A stretch of DNA of 64,000 bases, from NCBI GenBank assembly GCA_963931865.1, contig OZ007510.1, positions 9,458,993 to 9,522,992 of the forward strand, in the 5' to 3' direction. The position numbers and the translations under genes were made by a program. The notes beneath the pieces are model-generated. The model was given only the letters and a program-made list of their open reading frames with translations, ran no database searches and was not told the origin of the DNA. Source of the stretch: Axinella damicornis (taxonomy: Eukaryota > Porifera > Demospongiae > Axinellida > Axinellidae). Below are positions 22,801 to 35,000 of this stretch, in pieces (position 1 is the first letter of the stretch; each line of letters starts with the position of its first letter).

Positions 22801-25800
22801 ATTGCCCAAGAGACTTGACTGAATGTGTGTTTTGCCGAGTAATGACTTCTGCATGAAGATATAAACCCATTGCAGCTGACATCATCATTTTCAGAGTATG
22901 AACGAAAACAGAAAACAGCCGCTATGTTGGTGTACCGTGAGACAGCAGCTTCTGTGGCGATCTCGGCGAATGCAATGATGCACCAACAATGCTTCTAGTG
23001 TGTGTTGAATCGTTATGTAGGCTAATGATTCCCAGAAGTTATATAGATGCTTACCGGTGATGGAGAATACATTTCGATCGATACTGTTACAGTATATGCT
23101 GCCAACGTATTAATACCACTGTAAAGTGATGTAAGTGCGATGGGTCTATGCCTGTGTCTGCAGTGATTGTGGATGTGTTTCACCCTTCCTCTCCACCTGT
23201 ACAGGGCGGCATTACCATTTCTCAAGATTTTGCTTGTGAGTTGGGAGTAGCAACTTGATCGTGTTTATAGACATAATTATGCCATTTCCTGTATTACTGT
23301 GAGATGGTGGATCGACTGAAGTGCGATTAGTCACTTGATGCAGAGCACCGTGGGGGGGGGGGGGGGGGGGGGGGGGGAGAGCACTGAGCAGAGAACGTAC
23401 GCTATGGACATAAGCATGGAGCACTTGAGGGTATGGGGTACGGATAAACGTATACTATTAGGCAAAGTAACTGGTAGTGATGATGGTGAAATGATGTGTT
23501 AACAGGCTGTGAATCTTGTGAGCACATGTACTATAACCAAGTACATTGTACATAAGTGCATGCAAAGTAGCTGCTGTATAGCCGGAAATACTCGCAGGAA
23601 CTGACAATGGCAGTTTGCAGTTTTTTCGTACGGTGGCAATTGACAGTGTGTATATGCGGACATCACGTCTTGGTTATCGACTCTTGAGAACTGTGAATGT
23701 GAGAGTGGACACTTATGCTGTAGAGGTAGCGGTATGATAAAGAAAGGACACCGACATTGTTGCATGCATACTGACAGAGGTTGTACTTCTTGCCTGCTTT
23801 CTTTGAGGTTTCCATTGCATGCTTCGCACATTCGTTCACTTGCTGGACTCCTCCCGGTAGCTGAGGGACTTAGCAAGGAATGTTGCGGGGTGCTCTTCCC
23901 TTGTTGTTGGTTCGTGCTGATCTAAACCTCACCCATTCAGCAATAACCTCCCATAATTATAGTAATTCCAGCTATACAGTACTAGCATTCAAATGTAACT
24001 TTTGGTGATGTAATGCGGCAATTGACTAATCACATAGTTGGTTAAGAATGTTGACCACTGGCGAAATGTTACCCTGAGCTCTTGGACTGTGTTGCTAAGC
24101 CCTGTGGTGTTATGACCACGAGTATGCACATCGCGTATGTGATGTCTGCTAGTATGGCTCTTACCTGTTTCATCTCCCTCTTGTTGCATGTCGTGGTGTG
24201 AAAAACAGCCAAGATTGGCTACTACAGGTTAGTGCTGTACATATGTGTGATCAATATAATTATGTTAGTTGAGGCTGGTGTGGGTGTGTTGGTGGGCATA
24301 CCCACCCTGGTTCTCCTTTTGACAGAAAAGGGAAGAGAGTCCGGGAGAGCCTATGGATTAATTGTCTAATGATGCTCCTGGACCACTGTATGTACCGTAG
24401 ATCTGGAAATGTTCGCCGTAATTAATTTTCGTCGATATTGCATTACGACGAAAATTAAAAACACAAAATATTTTCAACGTCGAATAATTTATGATTCTAC
24501 TTAACGTGTGAGTTCTCGTGAATCGAAGTACAAGTATGGCTCTGCTGCGCTACCAGAAACCTGTCGATGGTGTTCCCGATCCTGGAAGATCCCTGAGCTC
24601 TTCTATACCAGCCCAAGCGCGCGATCGCAGAAGCGAACTTCTGAAGGCAGTTGGAACCGCGGACCGAGACAGACGGGTGAAATCTTTCGAGGAAAGTAGC
24701 CGATGGCAGTTCCCTCTCTATCAGTGATACAGCATGGGTGTCTGCTGCATTCCCTCGCTGGCGCTGATCCGAGGCTCCAGCTTCTCTCCAATGGCACGAC
24801 ATGGCATCCGGTCCTGGGATCGGGAACGTGCACGTGTACGCGTGAACAAAATTTTCGCGTGGTTTAATTTTCGTCGGTGTGCTTGAGCGACGAAAATAAA
24901 ACAACACGAAAAATTAAAAGGTGAAGTATATTTAACGCGAAAATTTCCGGATCTACGGTATGTACTATGTATGTAGTGGTTAACATGTATTGGTACGCAG
25001 AACTCCACCTGCACAGGGCTGCATGCACTATAGCTGTTGTTCCTAACACAGAGCAAGGGTGGCATTTGTTGATGGTTGTGCAGACAGTAGAAACCAATGA
25101 AGCAAGAAGGTGGCTAGGCTGGAGCCTGGTATAGAGTCAACTTTCCGTTGCACACTTGCAAATTATCAATATTCTAATTCGTCATGCATGAATTTTCCTT
25201 CCCACCTCCCACCCTCTCCTTTCCCACCCTACTAACTCTCTTCGATTTCCACCATCCCCTCTTCCAACGTTCCCTTCCTCTACTTCCCCATCCTAACTCC
25301 CTCCGTCCTTCCCACCCCCCCTTTCTCCATTCCTCCCTCTCTTCCCCTGCAGCCTCTGCATCATCTACTTGATGGTTGCCATTGGCAACTGGATGTCTGT
25401 ATCTGTGGTTGCTGTGGTGGGGCCTAAATTATCTTTAATTGTGACAGGGTTTCTCTATGTGTAAGCCTCATCTGTCTATGTGTAAGTCTAGTCTCGTGGG
25501 CCAGCTGTATTTTTTCAAGAACACAAGATAGCTTTTTTTCCCTCTCTATTTCACTCAGCCCATCGGAAATAGAGAAAAGTATGGCTGGCCTGCGAGACTA
25601 GCCTAATCTGTCATGCGTCTCTATGTGTAAGCTTTAAACTATCAGGGTTTCTCTATGTGTAAGCTTTATCCGCCTGTACGTATAAGCCAAACTGTCATGG
25701 TTTCTCTATGTGTAAGCCTCATCTGCCTACGTATATGTGAGCCTAATCCTAATCTGTTGGAGAATCTTCCTCTCCCAGTTTTCCAATCTGAGCTGCATAG

Positions 25801-28800
25801 TATGCATGTAGATCAAGTTCCACCTTAGCAGAGACTCTGCATTGGTCTTCCCTCTGTACATCTGTACGATGACACCTGTACGTTGACAGTGGATCATCGC
25901 CCTTTGTTGCTCTTCTTCACTCCATGCAGAGTCTACATTGCTGCAATCATTCGGCCGTATGTTCCAGCCATTTTCATTGGCGCCTTCATTCTGGGGACAG
26001 CTGGAGGAGGTACGTTTGCTGTACCCGCAGTAGCCTGTGGTAGAGAACGGATAGGTTGGCAGATGTCGTGTGGTAACCTCTTTCCCAGACCGTGTGGATG
26101 GAGAGAAAGCACTTCTCTCCTCCCACACGGGCTTCATTCTGGGGACAGCTGGAGGTGGTACGTTTGCTGTACCTGCAGTAGCACGTGGTAGAAAGGATCA
26201 GTTGGCAGATGTATGTGTGGTAGCCTCTTTCCCAGGCCGTGTGGGAGGAGAGAAAGCACTTCTCTCTTCCCACACGGCCTGGGAACATTGCTATAGTATG
26301 TGTAGGTGACCATCCCACCATAATGCTCTGACAGTTTGATTATGATATTTCGCAGGTACATTGTTGTGTGTGTCACGATCATGTGATACCATAGTCGCTT
26401 GTTTATTAGGTGCTGAAGTTTTCTTCCAGAACTCTGCCGCTTTCGATCCAACGGAGTGGAAAATGCTATAATTAAAGCGCATTCCTATTCGAGGAATGTC
26501 TTTACTTGTAGGTGCACAAGGTGCATGTGCCCAATAACGAACGACTACGGTACTCAAGAAGCTAACTCTGATGCATGTGCACTCATCCTCCACACACGCA
26601 GTGTTATGGACAGCGCAGGGTCAGCTACTCATCCAGAATTCAAGCAGAGAGAGAATGGGGACCACTAGTGGTGTCTTCTGGCTCATGCTGCAGCTGAGGT
26701 GAGTGTCATTTGCTGGTGTCATTTGCTGGTGGCTTTGTGGAGTACACCAGTGCTGCTTACCCATCCATTTTCTCTCCTCTTACACAATTCAGCTTGTTTA
26801 TTGGCAACCTGTTCTTCTTCTTATACCTCTTCTTCGCTGACAAAGCTACTGGCGGCCACGATGTGAACTGCATCCGTGAGTTAGCTAATGAATGATGCAA
26901 TCTTTTGTGTGATATTCCTGGGGCTATGTACTTTCTATCACATTCTAAACCATGAGATCCATTAAACTTACTGATCAGGGGAGGCGACAAGGTGGTATAA
27001 TCATCTACAGGTGCGCATGTAGTATAATCATCTACAGGTATAGTACACAATGGTATACAAGAAGTATGCAGAAGTAACAGACTAGCAACAGCTCTAGTGC
27101 TCGGGTTCGATCGACTTCTTACCTGATGCTAATGAAGTGTGACCACTTTTGGAGGGCATCTGACCCAGTGCAGATGTCCTCCAACACTGCTCAGAATGTG
27201 TCTGAACCCCTTGGCCGGCTTCTGACAGGATTCTGCACTGTGCTTCAGATGCATCAACACCATGTTTGCTATGGAATGCACCTGTAGAGAGGTATAGTGG
27301 TTACTACAGGAATCTTTACTGTCCTCCCTCCCCTCCCCGTTCCTCTTCCTCCTCTCCCTTTTCCTTTCCCTGTTCCTCTCCCTCCCCTCCCCGTTCCTCT
27401 CCCTGTTCCTCCCCGTTCCTCTCCCTTCCCTCACTGTTTCTCTCCCCCCCTCCCGTTCCTCTCCCTCCCTCCCCGTTTCTCTCCCAGCTGAAACACAGAA
27501 TTACATCATCTTTGGTGTGCTCACCTGCCTTGGGATAGTGGGAGTGATCTTGTTCTTCTTCCTGCGACCTGTGAAACGAGTTCGAAGAGTATGGAAATTG
27601 CATAGTTGTTGATCACAGCTAGGTCTATCTATCACAGCTAGGTCTATCATGACTAGGTCTATCACGGCTAGGTCTTTACGGCTAGGTCTATCACGGCTAG
27701 GTCCATCTATCACGGCTAGGCTAGGTCTATCACGGCTAGGTCTATTACAGCTAGGTCTATCACGGCTAGGTCTATCACGGCTAGGTCTGTCACAGCTAGG
27801 TCTATCACGGCTAGGTCTATCACGGCTTGGTCTATCACAGCTAGGTCTATCATGGCTAGGTCTATCACGGCTAGGTCCATCTATCACGGCTTGGTCTATC
27901 ACAGCTAGGTCTATCACGGCTAGGTCTATCACGACTAGGTCTATCACGGCTAGGTCTATCACAGCTAGGTCTATCACGGCTAGGTCTATCACGGCTAGGT
28001 CTCACGGCTAGGTCTATCACGGCTAGGTCTATCACGGCTAGGTCTATCACGACTAGGTCTATCACGGCTAGGTCTATCACAGCTAGGTCTATCACGGCTA
28101 GGTCTATCACGGCTAGGTCTCACGGCTAGGTCTATCACGGCTAGGTCTATCACGGCTAGGTCTATCACGGCTAGGTCTATCACGGCTAGGTCTATCACGG
28201 CTAGGTCTATCATGACTAGGTCTATCACGGCTAGGTCTATCATGACTAGGTCTATCACAGCTAGGTCTATCACAGCTAGGTCTATCACGGCTAGGTCTAT
28301 CACGGCTAGGTCTATCACGACTAGGTCTATCACGGCTAGGTCTATCACGGCTAGGTCTATCACAGCTAGGTCTATCACGGCTAGGTCTATCATGACTAGG
28401 TCTATCACGGCTAGGTCTATCACAGCTAGGTCTATCACGGCTAGGTCTATCACGGCTAGGTCTATCACAGCTAGGTCTATCATGGCTAGGTCTATCACGG
28501 CTAGGTCTATCATGACTAGGTCTATCACGGCTAGGTCCATCTATCACGGCTAGGTCTATCACGGCTAGGTCTATCACGGCTAGGTCTATCATGGCTAGTT
28601 CTATCACAGCTAGGTCCATCTATCACGGCTAGGTCTATCACGGCTAGGTCTATCACAGCTAGGTCTATCACAGCTAGGTCTATCACGGCTAGGTCTATCA
28701 CGGCTAGGTCCATCTATCACGGCTAGGTCTATCACAGCTAGGTCTATCACGGCTAGGTCTATCACAGCTAGGTCTATCATGGCTAGGTCTATCACAGCTA

Positions 28801-31800
28801 GGTCTATCACGGCTGGGTCTATCACGGCTAGGTCTATCACAGCTAGGTCTATCACAGCTACTATCACGGCTAGGTCTATCACAGCTAGGTCTATCACGGG
28901 TAGGTCTATCATGACTAGGTCTATCACGGCTAGGTCTATCTATCACGGCTAGGTCTACCACTAGGTCTATCACTTATCCAAACCCTACTACCATTGGCAC
29001 ATCTTATGTGTCTTGGAAACTGTTAGATTTGTACAGTCACCAAAACCGCCTCAGTCCGTCAGTTTCCACTGTGTGTAGTCTGAAGGCTATTATCAACAAA
29101 GTTGCCTGATGTCATTTGACTATGCGTTTTTGATCTTACTGGGGTATGTGTGAAGTGCTGAATGTTATTTTTGATTCCCCAGGCCTTCATAGAAGACCTC
29201 AACAGTGGGTAAGAAAATTCAAGCCTTTGTGGTGATGTACATGTGTGCACAAAAGCATGGAGTGTACACGGAATGATGTTTCTGAATTGGCTGAAAATCA
29301 GCAATTGTTTTCTTCCTCTGCCTGCAGCGAGGCTAAGCCAATGCTGAAGGAGGGCACACAAGCGGAGCTTGAACCTTCGAAGGCAATTGCCGTACAAGCC
29401 TGGAGAGCCGTAGGTGAGTGTGCTTTGATTTCCATAATGTGGATACCTAATGTGCTATTCCCTGCAAGCAATGACAAACTGGGTGGGGCCTGGGAACAAG
29501 CTAGGCTACTCCAGACAGGAGTTTGAGGCAAGTACAGCACTCAGCTTCGGCTCATGCTGTATACACCTCTTGACACTGCCCCTCGTGCAATAAATCCCGT
29601 AGTGCACTCGACGCAGTACGTTAACTAGTATACAGTGTGGAGTTGTCACCAGGAAGTATGATTTGCCACTTGTCTCTGCATGGTGAAAATTTTGCCAGTA
29701 AAACTTTCCAATATTTACCTGTTGGTTTGTTACTGTTGTTCTGTGGAGCTCCCTGAACATGACGTCAAAGAGAATGTGGCTCTCCATGTCATGGCAACGG
29801 AAAGACAGCAGCCAGTACCTGTCGTGCCAGCAAGAGCAACAGCAAGGCATTAATCTGGATGCTAACTTCGCCCAGTCCATGAAGATAAATCTAGCAAAGT
29901 TCTTTCTGTATTGCATGACGACTGGTGAAGATTTCATGGTGGCTATACATGTTGTTTCCATATACTCAAATTGACATTCAAATGCATCTAGCCCTCATTA
30001 CAAAATACCATTGTAAATTCCGTGTGTGATACAAGTAGTCGCCTGTTCCCTATCTGCAGTGAGGGCATTTCGGATGATGTTGACTGTGGACATGATGCTG
30101 CTGTCTCTCTGCTTCATCTATACTGGTACGTCAGCTCCTCCCCTTGCTCCCTTAACCCATTAACCGTTGAATTATATTTTCTCTGGAGATCACCCATAGC
30201 CTATGGATGCCTTAAGTGTACCATATTCCCGGGTTTCCTATGCAAGTGTCCTTGCGCCCATCATGTACACATTATTTCGTGACCCTAACTACATGAATCC
30301 TCAAATAATGAAACATCTCCAGGCACACGTAGACTTGTACGCGCCTTGAGCTAATGGACCCCAGTCCATTGTGCTGCAACTGCCTGGGCTGGAATTATCT
30401 CGGTAATGTCTGCCCTGGCACTTAGGCTGCATGCTGGACCCCAACCAACCTATGGTACTTGCTATCGCTGCTAATGCATTCTGAGTAGTGTATGCTTGGC
30501 CACTGGTGTCAAGCAATCAGCCGAGCAATCAGACCAACAAATAATGGTTGCCCTAGCCCTAACTGCATGCTCACCTATGTCCTTGTTCTGCAGGATACGA
30601 GCTGAACTTCTGGAGTGGAGTGTATGGGACGGTGATTGGTAAGCTACATCTAGCTAGCACTAGCAACAGTGATACTAGGCTACTCTGGTTGTGTTGGGGA
30701 GCACTGTTGTTGTTGCAGTCTCGTTCCCAGGCTCTTGTGCAATGCCCCACACAAGAGCCTGGGAACGAGGCTACCTTGCTCATAGCCTGGTTAGCTAGCC
30801 CTAGCAACAGTGATACTAGGCTACTCTGGTTGTGTTGGGGAGCACTGTTGTTGTTGCAGTCTCGTTCCCAGGCTCTTGTGCAATGCCCCACACAAGAGCC
30901 TGGGAACGAGGCTACCTTGCTCATAGCCTGGTTAGCTAGCCCTAGCAACAGTGATACTAGGCTACTCTGGTTGTGTTGGGGAGCACTGTTGTTGTTGCAG
31001 TCTCGTTCCCAGGCTCTTGTGCAATCCCACACACAAGAGCCTGGGAACGAGGCTACCTTGCTCATAGCCTGGTTAGCTAGCCCTAGCAACAGTGATACTA
31101 GGCTACTCTGGTTGTGTTGGGGAGCACTGTTGTTGTTGCAGTCTCGTTCCCAGGCTCTTGTGCAATCCCACACACAAGAGCCTGGGAACGAGGCTACCTT
31201 GCTCGTAGCCTCGTTCCCAGGCTCTTGTGAGGGCCTTGCACAAGAGCCTAGGAATAAGGCTGCTACCTAGGACCTTAGGTTCTCCACCCCCTCAATGAAT
31301 ACTGTTTGCACATCCTTACATTAATCACAACTCCCACTCTTCGTGTGCATACGCCTCCTGCTAGCTATAGTTACTGCGTTTTAGAAATATGATCCCCTGT
31401 TTGCAGAACCTACCTGGTAATCCTGATACTTCTGTTGTGCAATCTCACGTGTAATTGAGATTCTTTCTTGAGATTGTGCAATCTCAAGATTTGCATGTGT
31501 ACTCCGAGATTGTGTTATGCAATCTTGAGATTGTGTTACGCAATCTTGAGATTGTGCAAATTACCAATGTGCAGACACAGCACTAACAAGGAAATGAAAC
31601 TACTTACTGAGCTTAAGGTTGCCTGATCCTCTGTCGTAGCCCCTCCCCTCCCTTGAAATTCTGATGAATTACTTGTTAGGACTCGGTATTTACGACCTAA
31701 CTATTGTTGAATGCCTTCCCAGTCATACGTTGTCACTCTGGAAAGACACCCATCATAGCCTTGCGATTTTTACATTCTTGTGAGCAAAGCATTCTTGGAA

Positions 31801-31972
31801 TTCTCCTGTTGTACTGTCATTATGCTGGCCATGCATGGTGACTAGATTATTCCACCAGTAGTACCCTGCTTTGTTTCAGTAAATGTTACCTTACCCTAAC
31901 TTGGACTTCTACAGTGACGTAAATTTCACATTTGTTGCTACATAAGTGTTGAAACTAGGTTGGAAAAACAGG

Positions 31973-32012
<40 letters not shown>

Positions 32013-35000
32013 ATACCAGTTTCTTGTATAAGCTGCATTACTTTGATGATGGTATCTACCATTAGTAGATAATCACCTTCCAATTAGTGGCCACTTCCAG
32101 GAACTATGAAACTACTACACACTCTGTTGTCATAGTGACGGGTAGTAGTAGCCATTTTTATGGCAACCGGTTTCATTGTACTGCTCTCGTACCAAGCCGG
32201 AAACATTGGGCAGTATTCTTGATACTCATCAAAATTCTGCACTTCATGGAGGAATAGTGAACATACCAATAGCAGACCTTTCAACTCTCATGATCCCACC
32301 GTGAGACTCACGATTTCAGCCCTGTTCTCACGGTGATGTCTCACGGTCGACTGATCAACTAAAGTTCAAAGTTCTGTGATGTCCTCGTTTCTCACGGTCT
32401 GCTGATCAACTAAGGTTCAAAGTTCTTTGCACATGAGCACATGTCGTCGGCTCATATGAGTATTTTTGGTAGTCAGTAGTTGGAATGAGTGCTTCTGAAG
32501 GGGAGGACATTGGCTCAGGGCACGTGCAGGACTCTTGAAGTTGAGAGGTCTGCAATAGAAATGCTGTGGAGACGGTGCTTCTGGCTAGTTAGGCTGGGCG
32601 TGAGACTATAGTACTCCTATAGGCTCACGTGGTTGTTTAAGCCTTCAATTAATGCCTTGATTACATTCCATGCTATACCGCTACACCAAGAATACTGGAC
32701 TGATTTTCCATAGGTGCATCCGGCTGGGCATGAAACTACATTGTACAGGCACTATAGTAGCTCATTAGTCAGCAGTTGCCACGGGAATAGACTTAGTTAC
32801 GTTTTTTGTTGTCTACATTGCAGGGCACACTGGCTTCTTTTTCAACTACCACATCGGTCTTGCTGGCCTGTTTGTAGGCATTGGGGAAATCTTAGGTGAG
32901 TACACTCCGATTCATGTTATTTTTTACATTGCTGTGTGGAATAGTGTTATTTTCTGTATACACTGACAGTTGGCGGGTTACACACCTGCAACTGGTGGTA
33001 ATTACTAACTGTTGCATGTGCTTATTCATGCTTGGATACAATATCAGGTTCTGTGTAATTCTGCTCCTGACATGTAATTCCTCTTAAAACCAACCCCAGT
33101 TCCAAAATTGAAATTTCAAACTGCACGTAGATTGAGAGTGGTCTCCAGTGTATTGATTGCTCTGGCCACTCCCACTCATTCACTGTTAATCTTACCCATT
33201 GCAACTTCAGGTGGTGGTATCTTTGGCATCCTTGGCTCCTACACCAATCGATGGGGACGTGACCCTGTGGTTCTTCTGGGCATGGTCACACACTTTGTCA
33301 CCTTTCTGCTCATCTTCTACAACCTACCTTCTGCTGCTATCCGTGAGACTGTGTCTGCTGAACTCTCCCATGGCTTCCTGTTTGACCCATCCAAGTAAGT
33401 AGTGATTATAATTAGTCAGTCAGGTTGGGGGAGGGGGGGAGGTTGATCAAGACCGGACCTGTTCTGGGACAAGGAGGAACACTGCTCGAGGTACAGGTTT
33501 GTATGTGATCACAACGTATGAAGTGTGTGATGCATGCATGGAGGAACCAGTCGGAGGTGTATGGTTTTAATGGCTATGAGCAATGGTAGCCCCCTGTCGT
33601 TCATCAGTCTGAGCTTGTCACCTCTTTCTGATGGTATCCCTCTCTCGCTGAAGCCTGGCTTACCTTCACTCAATCATCTAACAGTTCCTCTCTCACTGAA
33701 GCCAAGCTTCCTCCATTTGTCCATCTCACCTCTCCCTCTCCTAGGAAGCTACTATACAGTAGAGTTGGGCAGTAATAGATAATACATGTGACGATTATCA
33801 AAATCACAATCATCAGTATCACACAAAATGCTGTCCTTTGTAATTTAGTTACAATACACGTATGGGGTATACTACAAAGTGGAAAACATTTACAGAATGT
33901 GTATTATATCCAAGAGAAAGACGTGCGTTCACACTTATAATTTTGTCAGTAGAGTTGCAGTAATATCTGGTCTGGCCATATGAGACATTACAGTAACATG
34001 GAGTTATAAATGTTGCCGATACGATTCTCACAAGATGAAACCAAACAGCAACAATCCAGCAACTCGTGGTGATTTCTCCCTTAGCAGCTGGATGTGGGTC
34101 CATCCCCCATCATTGGGCAAAGTACTACTTGATAAAGCTGTGTAGTGGACTTGTCAAGATCACTGACTGTTCTTGCGTCACAAGTTTGAAGATTGCATCC
34201 ATGTAACTACCATTTTGAGCATGTGCTTTGCCCCCCAGGGGGGCGGAGGATCGAGTGAGACCCACACCAATTATAATATCAAGATTTTGAGCCAGTATGC
34301 TACAGTTGCTGGCCTCACTGTAATTATATTATTAATGGAAATATGGTCGCGTCTGGTTTAATCAAAACTTAAAGTAACAATTCTTACAGATTGGCAACTT
34401 TAGCCCAGTCAAAAAAATAAGGGTAACATTATTAACAGTCATTTGTTCAGCACAGGCGTACTGCGTGCACATGGAAAGGGCACATGAGCAACTTGCTTCA
34501 CATGGAATCGAGCGTAGCACTTGTTTTCGTTGAGCAGCAGTTCTCCATTTGAATCTGGATGGATGTAGTAGTCCACACTGTCAGCCAAGGTGTCAGGCCC
34601 GGGAGCAAGGCAGCAGTTGGTTGTGCTTCCTCTGAGTACAAACTGGTAGTCTGGATCAGAGAACACGGTGGAGTCCAGGCCTTGGATTGTCTGTGAGGAA
34701 ATCATGATAACAGCCTTTGTAAAGCTTGGTGCAATCCCCCTGTAGGTGTATGGTCCACCCAGAAGTGTAGGTTGATGGATTTTAGGGTTGGATAAGTGAA
34801 TAAGGTAAACGTAATGAAATACTTCAGAATGAATATCGGTTTTGGTTTTAAGTGCTTTATCAGGGATGTAAGTGGTCTCTCTGTAACTAAACACATGCGG
34901 TACTCAAAATCAACAAGTCGGATGATTACGTACCATATCAGAACTGCCCTTTGTATACCTTTGGTTTTGTACCCATCCTCTCCCTGCTGGTCTACTTTTT

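Noticed and set aside
27501..28973. Long repetitive frames encoding DLAVI or RSRDRP-like repeats
   Set aside because: They follow from a 15-bp unit free of stop codons, appear in several frames on both strands, and lie inside an MFSD11 intron.
27612..28975. CRISPR-like array
   Set aside because: No distinct spacers: units are contiguous 15-mers in a eukaryotic intron.
30571..31270. 200-residue repetitive frames on both strands
   Set aside because: 141-bp (47-codon) tandem unit in MFSD11 intron 11.
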